A stretch of 64,000 bases of DNA from Nothophaeocryptopus gaeumannii. Lineage: Eukaryota; Ascomycota; Dothideomycetes; Mycosphaerellales; Mycosphaerellaceae. The number at the start of each line of letters is the position of its first letter. The first letter of the stretch is position 1. The notes under the pieces were generated by a model that made no database searches, had not been told where the DNA came from, and saw only the letters and a list, made by a program, of their open reading frames with translations. The stretch is from positions 2,914,001-2,978,000 of the forward strand of contig JASISA010000027.1 in assembly GCA_031771865.1 (NCBI GenBank). The letters run 5' to 3'. Positions 1-10,630 of this stretch are shown piece after piece. The position numbers and the translations under genes are program-made.

Positions 1-552
1 AGCCCCAGATCTTGGCGCCGCTAGTCCCCGTACGGCGTAGGCTTTTCGGGTGTGGCCTCCGGGGCGGCTTTGGGCGGCGTGCCTGGAACAAAGAAGCTTA
101 TAAGCATCAGATGTGTGACAGACAAATTCAGGCGTTGTGAGGTGCTTGACCGCACTCATTGCGTGATTTCGTGATTTCGCTGCCTTTCCGACGAGCCTCA
201 GGAGGCGATCGCTCTTTCCCACTCCCGTGCATCTAAGTTCATGATTCATTAATCTCGTCTACACGACACCCGCTGCCTTCGCTGTCCTATACTGCAATAA
301 CTTACCCCAGCACCCCCCCAGCAGCGCTCCAGGCCCGGCTCGTTGGCCTATATCACTATAACACCCTGTTCGGCGCCGCGCCCTCTCGCTGTCTCGTGGA
401 CGCCTCGCCACCGACTGCACTTGCTATATAGTTGGCTCGCCTTGTCGCCTTGCTCCGGGAACATACCCTTCCTGCTACGTGAGAGCTGCGCCGAGACGAC
501 TTTCTCCCTCCTTCTGTTGCCCACGCCAGCCCGTACCCTCTGCCAGATCGCC
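1..552. other. upstream region of the choline sulfatase gene
   Basis: I see no convincing gene here. The stretch just before the sulfatase start is rich in C and T, as is common in fungal 5' leaders. The sulfatase reading frame stays open back to about 343, but that part lacks family resemblance and is better read as untranslated leader. Confidence 0.5.
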
Positions 553-2256
553 ATGGATCCAAATGTGCAGCGGCTTCGCAAGTTGCCAGACACTCCTCCA
601 GTGTCGCCGCCAGTAGGCTTCGCCGGCCAGAATGGCTTCAGCACGCCTCTGTTCCCGCAAAAGCCAAATATTCTCTACATCATGGCCGACCAGCTCGCCG
701 CGCCCCAGCTCAAGATATACAACGACAAGTCGCAAATCAAGACCCCAAACCTCGACAAGCTGGCAGAGCGTTCAGTCGTCTTCGAGTCAGCCTACTGCAA
801 CTCGCCACTCTGCGCCCCTTCGCGCATGGCCATGATCACAGGTCAGCTGCCGTCCAAAATCGGTGCTTACGACAACGCCTCGCCCATTTCCGAGGACACC
901 CCGACTTATGCCCACTACCTCCGCAACGCTGGATATGAGTGCGTTCTTGGCGGGAAGATGCACTTTATCGGAGACCAGCTTCATGGATACGAATACCGCC
1001 TGACTGCAGACATCTATCCCGCCGATCTTGGCTGGTCCGTGAACTGGGACGAGCCAGACACTCGTCTAGAATGGTACCACAACAGCAGCTCCATCTTGCA
1101 GGCCGGACCTTGCGTTCGCAGCAACCAACTTGATTACGATGAGGAGGTCATGTACAAGTCCAAGCAGTTCCTGTACGACCACGTCCGCAAGCCTCCGGGA
1201 AGTCGCCCATTCTGCTTGACCGTGTCGCTCACGCACCCTCATGACCCCTATATCATCGAAGACACATACTGGGACATGTACAAGGACGTTGATATCGACA
1301 TGCCCAAGGTGCAGCTTCCCAAGGACCAGCTCGACGCCCACAGCAAGCGTCTGCAGCACGTATGTGATCTGGAGGACTACGACTTCACCCCCGAACAGAT
1401 CAAGAACGCCAAGCGTGCCTACTACGGCGCCGTCAGCTATGTCGACGACAATATTGGCAAGCTCATGCGGACTTTGAAGGACTGTGGACTCGACGACAAT
1501 ACGATTGTCATATTCTCCGGCGATCACGGGGACATGCTGGGCGAGCGTGGGCTGTGGTACAAGATGTCTTATTTCGAATCATCTGTCCGCGTGCCTATGC
1601 TGTTTAGCTACCCAAAGATGTGGGCGCCCCACCGTGTTCCACAGAGTGTCAGCACTCTGGACATTCTGCCAACATTGGTGGACATCATTGGCTCTCAGCT
1701 GGTGCCAAATCTGCCCATGGATGGAGTCACTATGGTGCCACACCTCAAAGGTCAATCGGCCCACGACAATGTCTTCGCAGAGTACATGGGTGAGGGGACC
1801 ATTGCACCGATGATGATGATTCGTCGTGGGCCGTGGAAGTACATCACTTGCCCGGCAGATCCAGACCAGCTTTACAATCTCGCAGAGGATCCTGATGAAC
1901 TGGTCAACCTTGCCACGAGCAGCGAGGAGAAGACTAAGAAGCTCTACGACGCCTTTGTCACAGAAGCCAAGTCGAAATGGAACATGGAGGCCATCACTGC
2001 AGATGTCGTAAAGCGCCAGCGGCAGAGACGTCTCTGCTTCGCTGCTCTGAAGCAAGGGAAGTGGACCAGCTGGGACTATAGCGTGCCAGACAACAGCCAG
2101 GACAAGTATATTCGCAGCCATATGGAACTGGACGACCTGGAGCGTCGTGCTCGATATCCAATTGTCGACGCCAATGGCAACATAAAGAGCTTCGGAAATG
2201 CTGGCAAAGAAGGCGTGCTGTCCTTTCCTCATCAGGCAGGAGCGGTTGGCCAATAA
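553..2256 (+). CDS. choline sulfatase (arylsulfatase family)
   Basis: The single-exon product of 567 residues should hydrolyse choline-O-sulfate to choline and sulfate, releasing stored sulfur and feeding glycine betaine synthesis. The sulfatase signature C-A-P-S-R lies at about residues 87-91, where C87 would become the formylglycine nucleophile. An early Asp in MADQ (D46) and a later D-H-G-D motif supply metal ligands. The C-terminal segment with RRLCFAALKQGKW and DDLERRARYP is typical of choline sulfatases rather than general arylsulfatases. The start at 553 is chosen because the open frame upstream to 343 has no family resemblance and the ATG at 553 lies in a good context (gccATGG). No signal peptide is seen, so it is probably cytosolic. 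In other fungi such genes respond to sulfur limitation; I did not identify a regulator site here. Confidence 0.93.
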   Translation: MDPNVQRLRKLPDTPPVSPPVGFAGQNGFSTPLFPQKPNILYIMADQLAAPQLKIYNDKSQIKTPNLDKLAERSVVFESAYCNSPLCAPSRMAMITGQLPSKIGAYDNASPISEDTPTYAHYLRNAGYECVLGGKMHFIGDQLHGYEYRLTADIYPADLGWSVNWDEPDTRLEWYHNSSSILQAGPCVRSNQLDYDEEVMYKSKQFLYDHVRKPPGSRPFCLTVSLTHPHDPYIIEDTYWDMYKDVDIDMPKVQLPKDQLDAHSKRLQHVCDLEDYDFTPEQIKNAKRAYYGAVSYVDDNIGKLMRTLKDCGLDDNTIVIFSGDHGDMLGERGLWYKMSYFESSVRVPMLFSYPKMWAPHRVPQSVSTLDILPTLVDIIGSQLVPNLPMDGVTMVPHLKGQSAHDNVFAEYMGEGTIAPMMMIRRGPWKYITCPADPDQLYNLAEDPDELVNLATSSEEKTKKLYDAFVTEAKSKWNMEAITADVVKRQRQRRLCFAALKQGKWTSWDYSVPDNSQDKYIRSHMELDDLERRARYPIVDANGNIKSFGNAGKEGVLSFPHQAGAVGQ

Positions 2257-5091
2257 GTTGCCCGCACCTCTTGATGTCGACCTCGTGACGAATTGAGGTC
2301 TGTTCGGAGGTATGGCCCTGGAGTTCACCTGTTACAATGACTTGCTTTCTTCATATTTACTGCGTTAAGCGATACCAGCGATGGCGCAATGGGATTGCCA
2401 ATGTTTGGAAAGACAAAATGCAGGCGTTTGGCAGTTGATTTTCTCTCTGCATGGCGTAGGATTCGCGGCTACATGCAGCGTCCGCGACAATTCAGACATG
2501 GCATGGGAAAGGTTGAGCGAATGAAAATGGGAACGGTTACTGTGCGTTGTGGACAGAGCAAGTAGTTTCGGCTGCAGAAGCGTAGTTGCCTCCATGCGTA
2601 CAGGTGTCACTGCTCAAATTGCCGTGGTCAGGAATAACGTCTTCCTCAGAGCAAATCAGGTACTGTAACAACGAGTGTAAGACAAGCGGTATAGCATTTT
2701 CCTCACATATATGTTCCAATGCTTGTCCTCCCGACGTTCTGGTGATCGCAAAGCTGTACCGCGATAAACAGCGGTCAGGAGTGAATGATTGGTCTAGCCG
2801 CGCCCGCTTCGTGCTTTTTTGCCACCGGATCCCCTCGATAGTTGATGCGGTGACGATGGCTCTGTATCGATGGTTGTCCCGGACCACGTGTTTGCTGCAA
2901 TCAACCGCTCCCGACAACCGGGTCTCTCTCATCCCATGGAAGGTTTGGAAGCAACACCAACATGAAACTGCTTGACACCGTGCTCACGGGTTGTTACACC
3001 ATGGGAAGATTGACCATTGTAGGCACAGAGCTTGTGTTCCAATGGGTCGCTTTGTCCATGTACACAGTTTCTTCTTCGTAGGATCCATATCGAAGGATTT
3101 GCGGGGAAGAGCGATCGCTAGGTGGACGCTACTTCTGCAGGACTTGCTGAATACGAGCAGGAGTTGCCGTTTGAAGCGACAGTCACCAGGTGGAGGCCGG
3201 AGTAGTAGGAGTTGCATGTATCTCAGCGGCGTCCTTCCAGATGGTGGCTGCTCATCAGCTAACGAGTAGTGCAATAGTCGGGGCACGCCCCTCCGACCTG
3301 TTGCCCATCGTGAACACCTACCAGCGACCAGGTTTTGCACGCCACACGAGGCGGCACTTACTCATCGGTTTGCTTCTGTAACCGCTCGAGACCCGTGACA
3401 GGCCGAGGCATGCGAGTCATGGTAGGCCTGAAAAAGCACCGAAGCAACAGGTATGTCGCTTGCGGGATGCCCAAGGAGCTGTCGGGGCAGATCGATGCGA
3501 AGCAAGGTAGTGAGGCTTGTTTGTACACTCGCAGCAAGATGCAGCTTCACGAAGGGAGCTCCGATTTGGAAGGTGAAACGTAAGATCGCTCAAGAACACG
3601 AAGGACGCGATCTCCCGGGACAAGGCGAATCTGTGCAAGCGCCACAGCTTACAAGGTCCTCATAGTGGTCTGTCCTTCAGCTCTCGACTTGACAAGCATG
3701 GATAGCGTGGACAGGTCGAGCTGTCTCGGCCGTTGTGACGGCAACGATCCAGCAGAGAACGTGTGCGTAGAAGGATTGAATTCGGTCTGGTCGGGGCCTT
3801 GCTGACAGAGGAGAAGGAGGAGCTTCGTTGCCCAGGTGAAGAAGGTGAAGACCCACGGACGGACTGCACCACTTGATTTCCGCATAACGGTGATGTATTT
3901 GACGGTACCAAGGTCGTCGTCCGCAGAGCCGCGTCTATTTGCGTGCACTGGACTAGTGGTCTGTCCGTCGAGAGCACACTGTACCGATGGTTGGCAGGGA
4001 GAGCTCGTGTTTTGACTCTGAGCTTAAAGCTGCGCTCGCCGACCACCTCACGTCGGTTTCGCCCATTGGAGCAGCGAGGTGGTAGAACGGTAGCAGAGAA
4101 GACGCCGCGCAGTCGTCCACAGACACACATCACCCATCCACTCACCTCCACAATTTACATGTGCTAAGCAAGAGCCGCATGTGCATGTATGCAGCTAGCC
4201 ACTACACATGAAGCTTGTACCCCTGCACTCGAAACTCTGTGCGATACGCCGAGTAGCTGGCCTCATCTCCATCTCATCGTGGACGTCATGCACGCAAGCA
4301 AGCGTTGCTGTGGATTCACCAGATCCATCTGCGGCATCGTCCCTCGCGGCTCGCCGTTGAGCGTGGGGCCTGACCCAGGAGTGTCCCAGCGCGGAGTGCG
4401 CTCACTTCCGACGACATCGACATCGACATCGACAAGCCGTGCAAGCGTGAGACTCTGAGACAAGCGACGGGCGCAAATCAGAGCGGCATTAGCGCGCGCG
4501 ACCTGCAGTGCCCGGAGAGAAGCATTTCATAGAATACGCATCCATCATGCTATGCCACAGAAAGTTACTGTGAGTTGTTGAGAGGTGTCGAGGAAGCCCA
4601 CAAAAGGCGTACGTACGCCGCAGAGGAGGGGGAGGAGGAGGTGACGGCGAGATCGCCGGCTGCTCCATCCAGCCATTCGCGGGCGCTAGCTAGACACTCC
4701 TTAGCAGCATTGTCAGAAAGGAGGAGATCAGCGCCCAAACGCTGTTGCTGGGACGCAGAGTGGTCCGTTGCTATTGCTTGGTCCCTGCACTGACCAGCCT
4801 CCACGCTTCAAGCATTCACCATTGCTGCTCGGACCCGCTTGTGCAGCGCGCATTTAATACCCCTTGCATTCCAGTGTCTGCTCTCTTTCACAACAATCCA
4901 CAATCACCTCTACCTGCATATCAGCACCGGTTACGCGACGTAGTCTATCTTCGCTCATAGACTCACTCTCGCTGTCTATCGACACCACCCTTCGCCAGGA
5001 CCACCGCTCGCTGCTTGCTTGAGGCATTGCTCTTCGCTGTACCTAATATCAAGAAGCATTAATACCCTCTAATAACCACCACAACAAAATA
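2257..5091. other. 2.8 kb gene-poor region upstream of the PIR gene
   Basis: Several short ORFs exist on both strands, but none shows a recognisable domain, a good start with introns, or protein-like composition. The stretch contains a small (cgacat)n repeat at about 4412-4434 and a 13-base direct repeat (3663-3675 and 3954-3966). The final 250 bases are pyrimidine-rich with CAACAA-type leader sequence and probably form the promoter and 5' leader of the wall protein gene at 5092. Confidence 0.5.
4412..4434. repeat. (cgacat)n microsatellite
   Basis: Three full copies plus a partial copy of the hexamer cgacat are visible. It lies outside any supported gene. Confidence 0.7.
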
Positions 5092-6571
5092 ATGCGTTCC
5101 GCATTCGCTACGATCGCCCTCGCGGCTCTCGCTGCTGCCAACCCTGTCGCCGTCCCACAGGGTGTCACCGCCGCCATCACCCCAAAGACCTCGGCCCCAG
5201 CTGGCTGCTCTCCCGATCACTCTGGTACTTTCGAGATCCAGGTTGTGAACGTCAGCAGCACTTCGACCAAACGCTCGTTCGACAAGGTCAGTACACATCT
5301 CCAATGCAGCAAGCCCCTGGAAGTCTTGGCGTCGACTTCGCGTCTTGGCGTGCAACGACAATGTTGAAGAATGACTTTCACATACTAATCCGTGTCACAG
5401 AGACAATCTGGCGCCCTTACCCTCACCCTTTCCGGAGGTATCTTGAAGGATGCTAAAGGCCGCACTGGCTACATCGCCGCCAACCGTCAATTCCAGTTCG
5501 ATGGCCCACCACAGACCGGTGCCATCTACACCGCTGGCTGGTCCATCTGCTCGAACGGCAGTCTCGCTATTGGTGGCGATGCCGTCTTCCAGCAGTGCCT
5601 GAGCGGAACCTTCTACAACCTTTACGATGAGGCGACTTCTGCTCAGTGCAGCCCGGTCTACATCGATGTTATTGGTGGTGGTTCTTCCAGTGTTGCCTCT
5701 GTCCAGTCCGATGGTCAGCCAACGGCTCTACCTGTCGCTTCCCAGCAGTCAGACGGGCAGGTCACGGCAACACCTGCCAAGACTGCTGCTCCCGTCTCGC
5801 AAATCAGTACGAGTTCTTCCATCCCCAATTGATCCATCATCATCTTGCTAACCTGCTCCTGTAGCCGATGGGCAAGTGCAAGCCACGACGCAAGCTACCG
5901 CTGCGCCCATCAGTCAAATCAGGTAAGAGAATATCGATGTCAATCTTGAGAGATGTATCACTTGCTAATACCTTTCATAGTGACGGTCAGAGTACGTTTT
6001 ATTGTAGTTGTACTACTCAACACTTGTACACAGACTAACAATCTTTCAGTCCAGGCTTCGACCAAGGCTACCGCTGCCCCAATCAGTCAAATCAGGTAAG
6101 AGAACATCGAAGTCAGTCTTGAAATATTTATCATTTGCTAACATCTTTCATAGTGACGGTCAGAGTACGTTTTGTTACAGTTTTACAAATCAGGACTTGT
6201 ACGCAGACTAACGATCTTTCAGTCCAAGCTTCGACTGGCTCGCCAGTTCAGCAAATCTCGTACGATTAACGTGCCTCCTTTTCATTACGCGGTGCTAACG
6301 ATGAAGTAGTGATGGTCAGCTCCAAAATCCAACGTCGAGTGCCGTTCCAGTCAGCCAAATTTGTAAGAATGGACGATAGAAGTATCTGAAATACGTGTGC
6401 TGATGATTTGCAGCGGATGGGCAGATCCAACAGCCGACCAATGGCTCCGCCGTCGCCACCGCCTCTCCATCGGTTCAACCTTACACCGGTGCTGCTCCCG
6501 CCAGCTACAACCCATTCCTCCCACTCCTGGCCTTGCCCGCCGTTCTGGTCGGCTTCGTCTATGCCCTCTAA
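5092..6571 (+). CDS. PIR-repeat cell wall protein with nine exons
   Basis: Exons are 5092-5286, 5401-5806, 5865-5922, 5981-5991, 6050-6095, 6154-6164, 6223-6259, 6310-6362 and 6414-6571; they join in phase to give 324 residues. The product starts with a signal peptide (about residues 1-16) and carries two Lys-Arg sites (60-61 and 65-66) that Kex2 could cut. A cysteine domain follows, with C39 and three later Cys in SICSNG, QQCLSG and AQCSPV. Then come seven S/T-D-G-Q units of the PIR type (SQISDGQIQ). In yeast Pir proteins a Gln of this motif forms an alkali-labile ester bond to beta-1,3-glucan. The order is inverted compared with yeast Pir proteins, since the cysteine domain precedes the repeats. 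The protein ends in a hydrophobic tail that could be a GPI signal. Each exon after exon 2 carries part or all of one repeat, and two microexons are only 11 nt long. Confidence 0.85.
5923..6222 (+). repeat. duplicated intron-exon unit inside the PIR gene
   Basis: A unit of intron (58 nt), microexon (11 nt), intron (58 nt) and exon (46 nt) at 5923-6095 is repeated from 6096, where the copy runs through 6222 and into a shortened exon. The introns at 5923-5980 and 6096-6153 resemble each other closely. So do those at 5992-6049 and 6165-6222, and the microexon is identical (tgacggtcaga). All four introns are exactly 58 nt. This indicates tandem duplication of a whole genomic unit. Confidence 0.85.
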
Positions 6572-7560
6572 GAAATCTTGTACAGACGCTCAGGACTCAA
6601 ATGAGCAATTACGATCCTTGACGGCCACTGGCGACTCTACGAAAGTTGATTGCATGATTCAAATGTAGATATGATCATTCTCTGGCACATCAGCATGTTA
6701 CGGGAAACGGAACGATACGCACAAGCAGGAAAGGACGACGACAGCAAGACTCAACGGATTAATGTTTATGGCTATGAGCTGTTTACCGCATGGTTGCGGC
6801 AGCGAGCTAAATGGGAGGAAATTGTTACGAGACTTGTTGTCTGACATCGCCTGGATAATTTGAGTTCTTGCATAGCGTACGGGTGAGGTTTGCTGCTCTC
6901 CGCACGATATATGCATTCTCTGCTTATATAGTCGAAGCCAGGGCGATGAAAATTGACGATCGAGGCGAAAGCATGTGAACTTTCCAGAGTCTACCTTCAA
7001 CTTCCTCCCAACTCTTAACGTTTCAGGTTGTGAACACTCGCCCGAGTCAGGGTCAGCCCAAGCTGAATACGAGCAGGCATCATAGAATGCGTCTCTCGCA
7101 ACCAGTTCGTGAGGGCGGAAGCGGGACATGTTCATCAGAGGAACAAGACGTTCGGCACTGGAGCCGTTGTATCGTGGAGTCTTTGCAGTGGCGTCGGAGG
7201 AGGGCTGAACCAAATATGCGTGTTGTTGTGCCTAGAGTTCGTGATCACCGTTAAGCCGTTCCCTATTTGCCTGACCAGTGTCAAGCCCCTTGGCCCTTGG
7301 CCCACCGGCTCACTCGGCTCTGCGCGCCTTCGCCTTCTCGCCTGTGGACCTTGTGGGCAACCAGGAAGCACCATATCACAAGACCACAAACGTCGGGTTC
7401 CTGTATGTTCGCCAGAATCTAGCAATTCCCAGGCTTTTCAGCATCAAACCCAGTGCCAGTGCAAATGAGTACGCGGGGGCGCCGTCTGCCCTGTTAATTG
7501 TGTTATTAGCTCTAAGTCTCCGCAAATATGCTATTTAACTCGTTCCTTTTACTTACTCAT
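6572..7560. other. gene-poor region downstream of the PIR gene
   Basis: A minus-strand open frame of 171 codons at 6698-7213 begins at a non-ATG codon and has no recognisable domain. I do not accept it as a gene. Nothing else is supported. Confidence 0.45.
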
Positions 7561-9060
7561 TCCCGATCCAAACCCTTAGGTCTTTGATGCTGCCCCTATG
7601 TGCGTTGCATTAGTTGTAACATTTTCATCGTAGTTCTCATCTACGCAGCGCGGTTTGTAGTCGACGGTTACACAGCCGTCGTGAAATTCGTCGTGTATAC
7701 ACTTGTTGACCTCCTTCATACAGCATTGTAAACCGTAATGCCAGCCCTATGATAAAGGAAGTAGAAGTGTAGCGATTGTTGCTAAGCTTAAGAGTTTCAT
7801 TGTATCGGATAAGAGGCTTGTAATTCTCGGTTCGATAAGGTAGATTGATAAAGGTGAGGAGGAAGTCGTACGTATAATAGCGACTAGAGTGTATAGAGCT
7901 GCAATACTTAAGGTCTATCAATGATCAAGTAGGGCAGGTTTCCGGAGGAGTGTAAAAGCGCTTGTAAAGAAGGGCTTCCATCACTTCTATTAGTTAGGCT
8001 ATTGTGTTTCGATTCCTCGTTCTCAAGGTTGTCTTGTTAGCTATGAAACAAGAGGCTTGTCTACGTGTATAGACGGACCTCGTGCAATCCTGGATACCGC
8101 TACCTCGCTTATCATCCCTAGGATCTTACTAGATTGAAAAGTTTCAATCAGAAGCTGTCGGAGGATTGAGAGGAAGGTGCAACGCGGCCTTTTAAGTGTC
8201 AGGTTTGCGGGCGTCGGAGTTTCTCTCAATCTCTCCAGGCGTTGACAGGTTATCTGTCTACAACATGAAGAGCGTAGAAGCTCCCGTATTCACGGAGAGC
8301 GTCTTCCTTGAAAGTTGAAGATAGCAGAGAAGACCGGTAATGCAAGTGCAAAACAAACCCTCTCTAATCAGGAAACAGGCTATGCTTATTCTATCCTCCA
8401 GAATTTCCGGGAAGGATTTTGGTCGACTCTCACCAGGACTGCTCCTCAAGTTCGCATCTAGTCGAGCTCTTAGACGCGCTGGTTTGCTTTTACTCTGGAG
8501 ACAGGTAAACAAACAAGGGAATTATCTTTAACCTTCATTTCGGAAAGGGCGGAAAGCTGGAATTGGCGGTGCGACTACGATCCGACGTTTAGTTTGTAGC
8601 TCTCAATTTATGGTAATTAGTGATGCTCAGACACCTGGAGACCCTTCTCCAGAGTTCTACAGTATGGAATATCTGTTTGCAATCTCAATGGCATTGCACG
8701 TTAGTTCAAAACGGGGAGCGCCTGTCTTGGAGTTTGAGATAGTGGATGAGAGATAGAACTGGACGTAACTTTCTTGCAGCTGTTGCAAAGCAGCTCAAAG
8801 TCGACATTGCAGACCAAGAGAAGAGACGTCGTTGCGATAGAACAGTAAGTTGGCCGTCAAAATGGATCTGGACAGTCAACTTCGCCAGTCAACCTCGCGA
8901 CTTTACTTCAAGCCGTCGTAAAACACCCTTTTTCACACTACTAGTTGTGAGCTTAGTAGCAGAGAGAGCGCCCGAAATTACAGTAGGAGAGATGGTTGAA
9001 AGAGTCATAGTCTATAGAGTCTTATCAAGATCGTAATCGTACGGAATTTACTCTTCGGTT
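7560..9060. other. stop-riddled, AT-enriched relic island
   Basis: Base composition visibly shifts to more A and T, with many TA dinucleotides and TAG/TAA codons in all frames. Stretches of protein-like sequence appear between stops, for example around 7640-7920 (minus) and 8030-8750 (plus). No reading frame is intact and I cannot name a family. The appearance fits an old transposon or gene decayed by repeat-induced point mutation, but no terminal repeats or target-site duplications were found. This is inference from composition only. Confidence 0.4.
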
Positions 9061-9772
9061 TCCCCCAAAACAAGCGTTTTTAATAGCACCGACTGAGAAT
9101 ACTATAGCCTAGGTTCTCAAAAGGCTGCAGAGATGGGGCTGTTCAGCCCTCGCTCAGACATGGGCTGAACGGTTGAATATAGCCCGGATATGATCGAAAG
9201 CCTTGCATAGTCTAGGAGCACATTCTCATGTATGTGGCCCAGTGCAGCACCGAGGCGTTCCTAGTGGCCGATCAGAACACAGATGCGATGGGGAGATGGG
9301 ACGCATGATTGCAAGTAGATCGCCGCCACGACTCCAAGAACAGGAGGTGGCACAAGCACGACTCAGAAAATGAAGCGAGTGACTAGAGTCGTCAGCAATG
9401 ATGACGAGCAGCAGAACATGTCTCAGAAGAGACCATAATTAGCGCAGTAATGGGAGCTAGGCGAACATGCCATCACCGGAGACCACGAGCCATTACGAGT
9501 CCTCCGACTCTACGAGGTTCAGAAGCCATCCAGAGCGAAGGCAGCACATACGGTCTCATGATTTCGCTGTGCGTTCAAATGAATTTGGTCATGCTCTATT
9601 GATCGCCGCAGTGAAGATACGCCTGGGAGAGTCATCTCGTTCTCTTCGCTAAGTACCGAACCTTCGACGTCGTACATGTTCCATCTTCTCTGACAAGGCG
9701 GATCGAGAACGTAATCGAGATCAAGCTCGACGGCGCGATTCTATTTCCCCCATCCGTCCGTTCCCGTACAGC
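9061..9772. other. intergenic region, no gene seen
   Basis: A short hairpin-like inverted repeat (gttcagccc at 9141-9149 and gggctgaac at 9162-9170) is the only structure noticed. A 61-codon frame at 9467-9652 has no protein-like features. Confidence 0.45.
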
Positions 9773-10630
9773 CTATGCAAGCACGACTTCCGAACAACAT
9801 AGAAGTGGGTTATCCCTGATGACTCCCTGCTTGAATCTGCGATCAGCCTCTGCATACGCATCATCGTCAAGCATCTTCCCGAAATGCCAAATGCTCGGAT
9901 AATAAATCAGCGCAGCATCTTCCCATCTTGCTCCACTGTTTCGGATGTCTTCAGCTTCAGTGCTCCAAGCCGTGACAGGAAGCCCTAGGAGAATTGGTTG
10001 GCCGCCACGCTTCGAGCCAAACTCGCCAAAGGCTGCGACATATTCGAAGTATCGCGTTCGCTGGTCTGGAAGATAGGAGAGCAGATTGAACATTGCTACC
10101 GGGCCCTGATGAGTCGTACCGAAAGATCGCACGAAGTCCTTGAGCGTTGTAGGCTCTACGTGGTCGGTCCGAGAGCCCAGAGGATATGATTTGAGGGCAA
10201 GTGAGGCTTCAAGATCGGTGGGTGGTTTGGACGCGTTCAAACCGCTGTGATCCATCGCACTCCAGCCGGAGGGCAGTGGAGGAACCGATGAAGAAGCACG
10301 TTGAGCCTGATCAGAGTCAAAGGCTGCAAGCATGTTGTCTGAAACCTCGGCGGTGACGGACCAGCGGCTACTGATGACTTCGGCGACATGTGAGGTCAGA
10401 GTCGAGACCGAATCTTCACCTCCTTCAGTGACCATCAAGTAGTTCCACTTCTTGACTTCAACGCCACTACCGTAGAGTACCTCCATAGAAAGTTGAGGGG
10501 AATGGATCCAATGATGGCATTTTCCAAGCCAGAGTGGTCTTTTGGATAAGTCGATGCTTTGAAGGCCCGAAACGAAAGCTTGAGGTGCTTGTGCACCGAG
10601 CTCGATCAACGAGAAGGTGACTGGTGCCAT
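9773..10630 (-). CDS. uncharacterised protein, possible two-part dimeric alpha/beta-barrel
   Basis: A single exon encodes 285 residues from a good ATG to a TAG stop. I do not recognise a named gene. The C-terminal half (from about residue 165) reads like a DUF1330 or EthD-type ferredoxin-like domain: a strand with FNLLSY, an RYFEYVAAFG helix, a GGQPILLG strand, and a WEDAALIYYPS strand followed by FGKMLDDDAY. The N-terminal half also has alternating strands and helices and could be a diverged second barrel. These folds occur in small oxygenases, dehydratases and stress proteins; no catalytic residue set can be assigned. No signal peptide or membrane segment is visible. It is 570 bases upstream of BTN1's stop on the same strand. 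Confidence 0.75.
   Translation of the reverse strand: MAPVTFSLIELGAQAPQAFVSGLQSIDLSKRPLWLGKCHHWIHSPQLSMEVLYGSGVEVKKWNYLMVTEGGEDSVSTLTSHVAEVISSRWSVTAEVSDNMLAAFDSDQAQRASSSVPPLPSGWSAMDHSGLNASKPPTDLEASLALKSYPLGSRTDHVEPTTLKDFVRSFGTTHQGPVAMFNLLSYLPDQRTRYFEYVAAFGEFGSKRGGQPILLGLPVTAWSTEAEDIRNSGARWEDAALIYYPSIWHFGKMLDDDAYAEADRRFKQGVIRDNPLLCCSEVVLA

Noticed and set aside
343..552. N-terminal extension of choline sulfatase by 70 codons
   Set aside because: The extension has no family resemblance and the ATG at 553 has a better context.
2586..2975. 129-codon plus-strand frame
   Set aside because: No domain, no protein-like composition, and overlapped by an equally long frame on the minus strand.
3660..4151. 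163-codon minus-strand frame
   Set aside because: No recognisable motif; Arg/Ser-rich translation typical of noncoding GC-rich sequence.
6698..7213. 171-codon minus-strand frame
   Set aside because: Begins at a non-ATG codon, and its only feature is a hydrophobic end that can arise by chance.
7960..8030. tRNA-like box (gtttcgattcc) in the AT-rich island
   Set aside because: No matching acceptor stem, D-arm or anticodon arm could be built around it.
9141..9170. Hairpin with 9-base arms as a terminator or small RNA
   Set aside because: Short arms with a 12-base loop are expected by chance and there is no nearby gene end.
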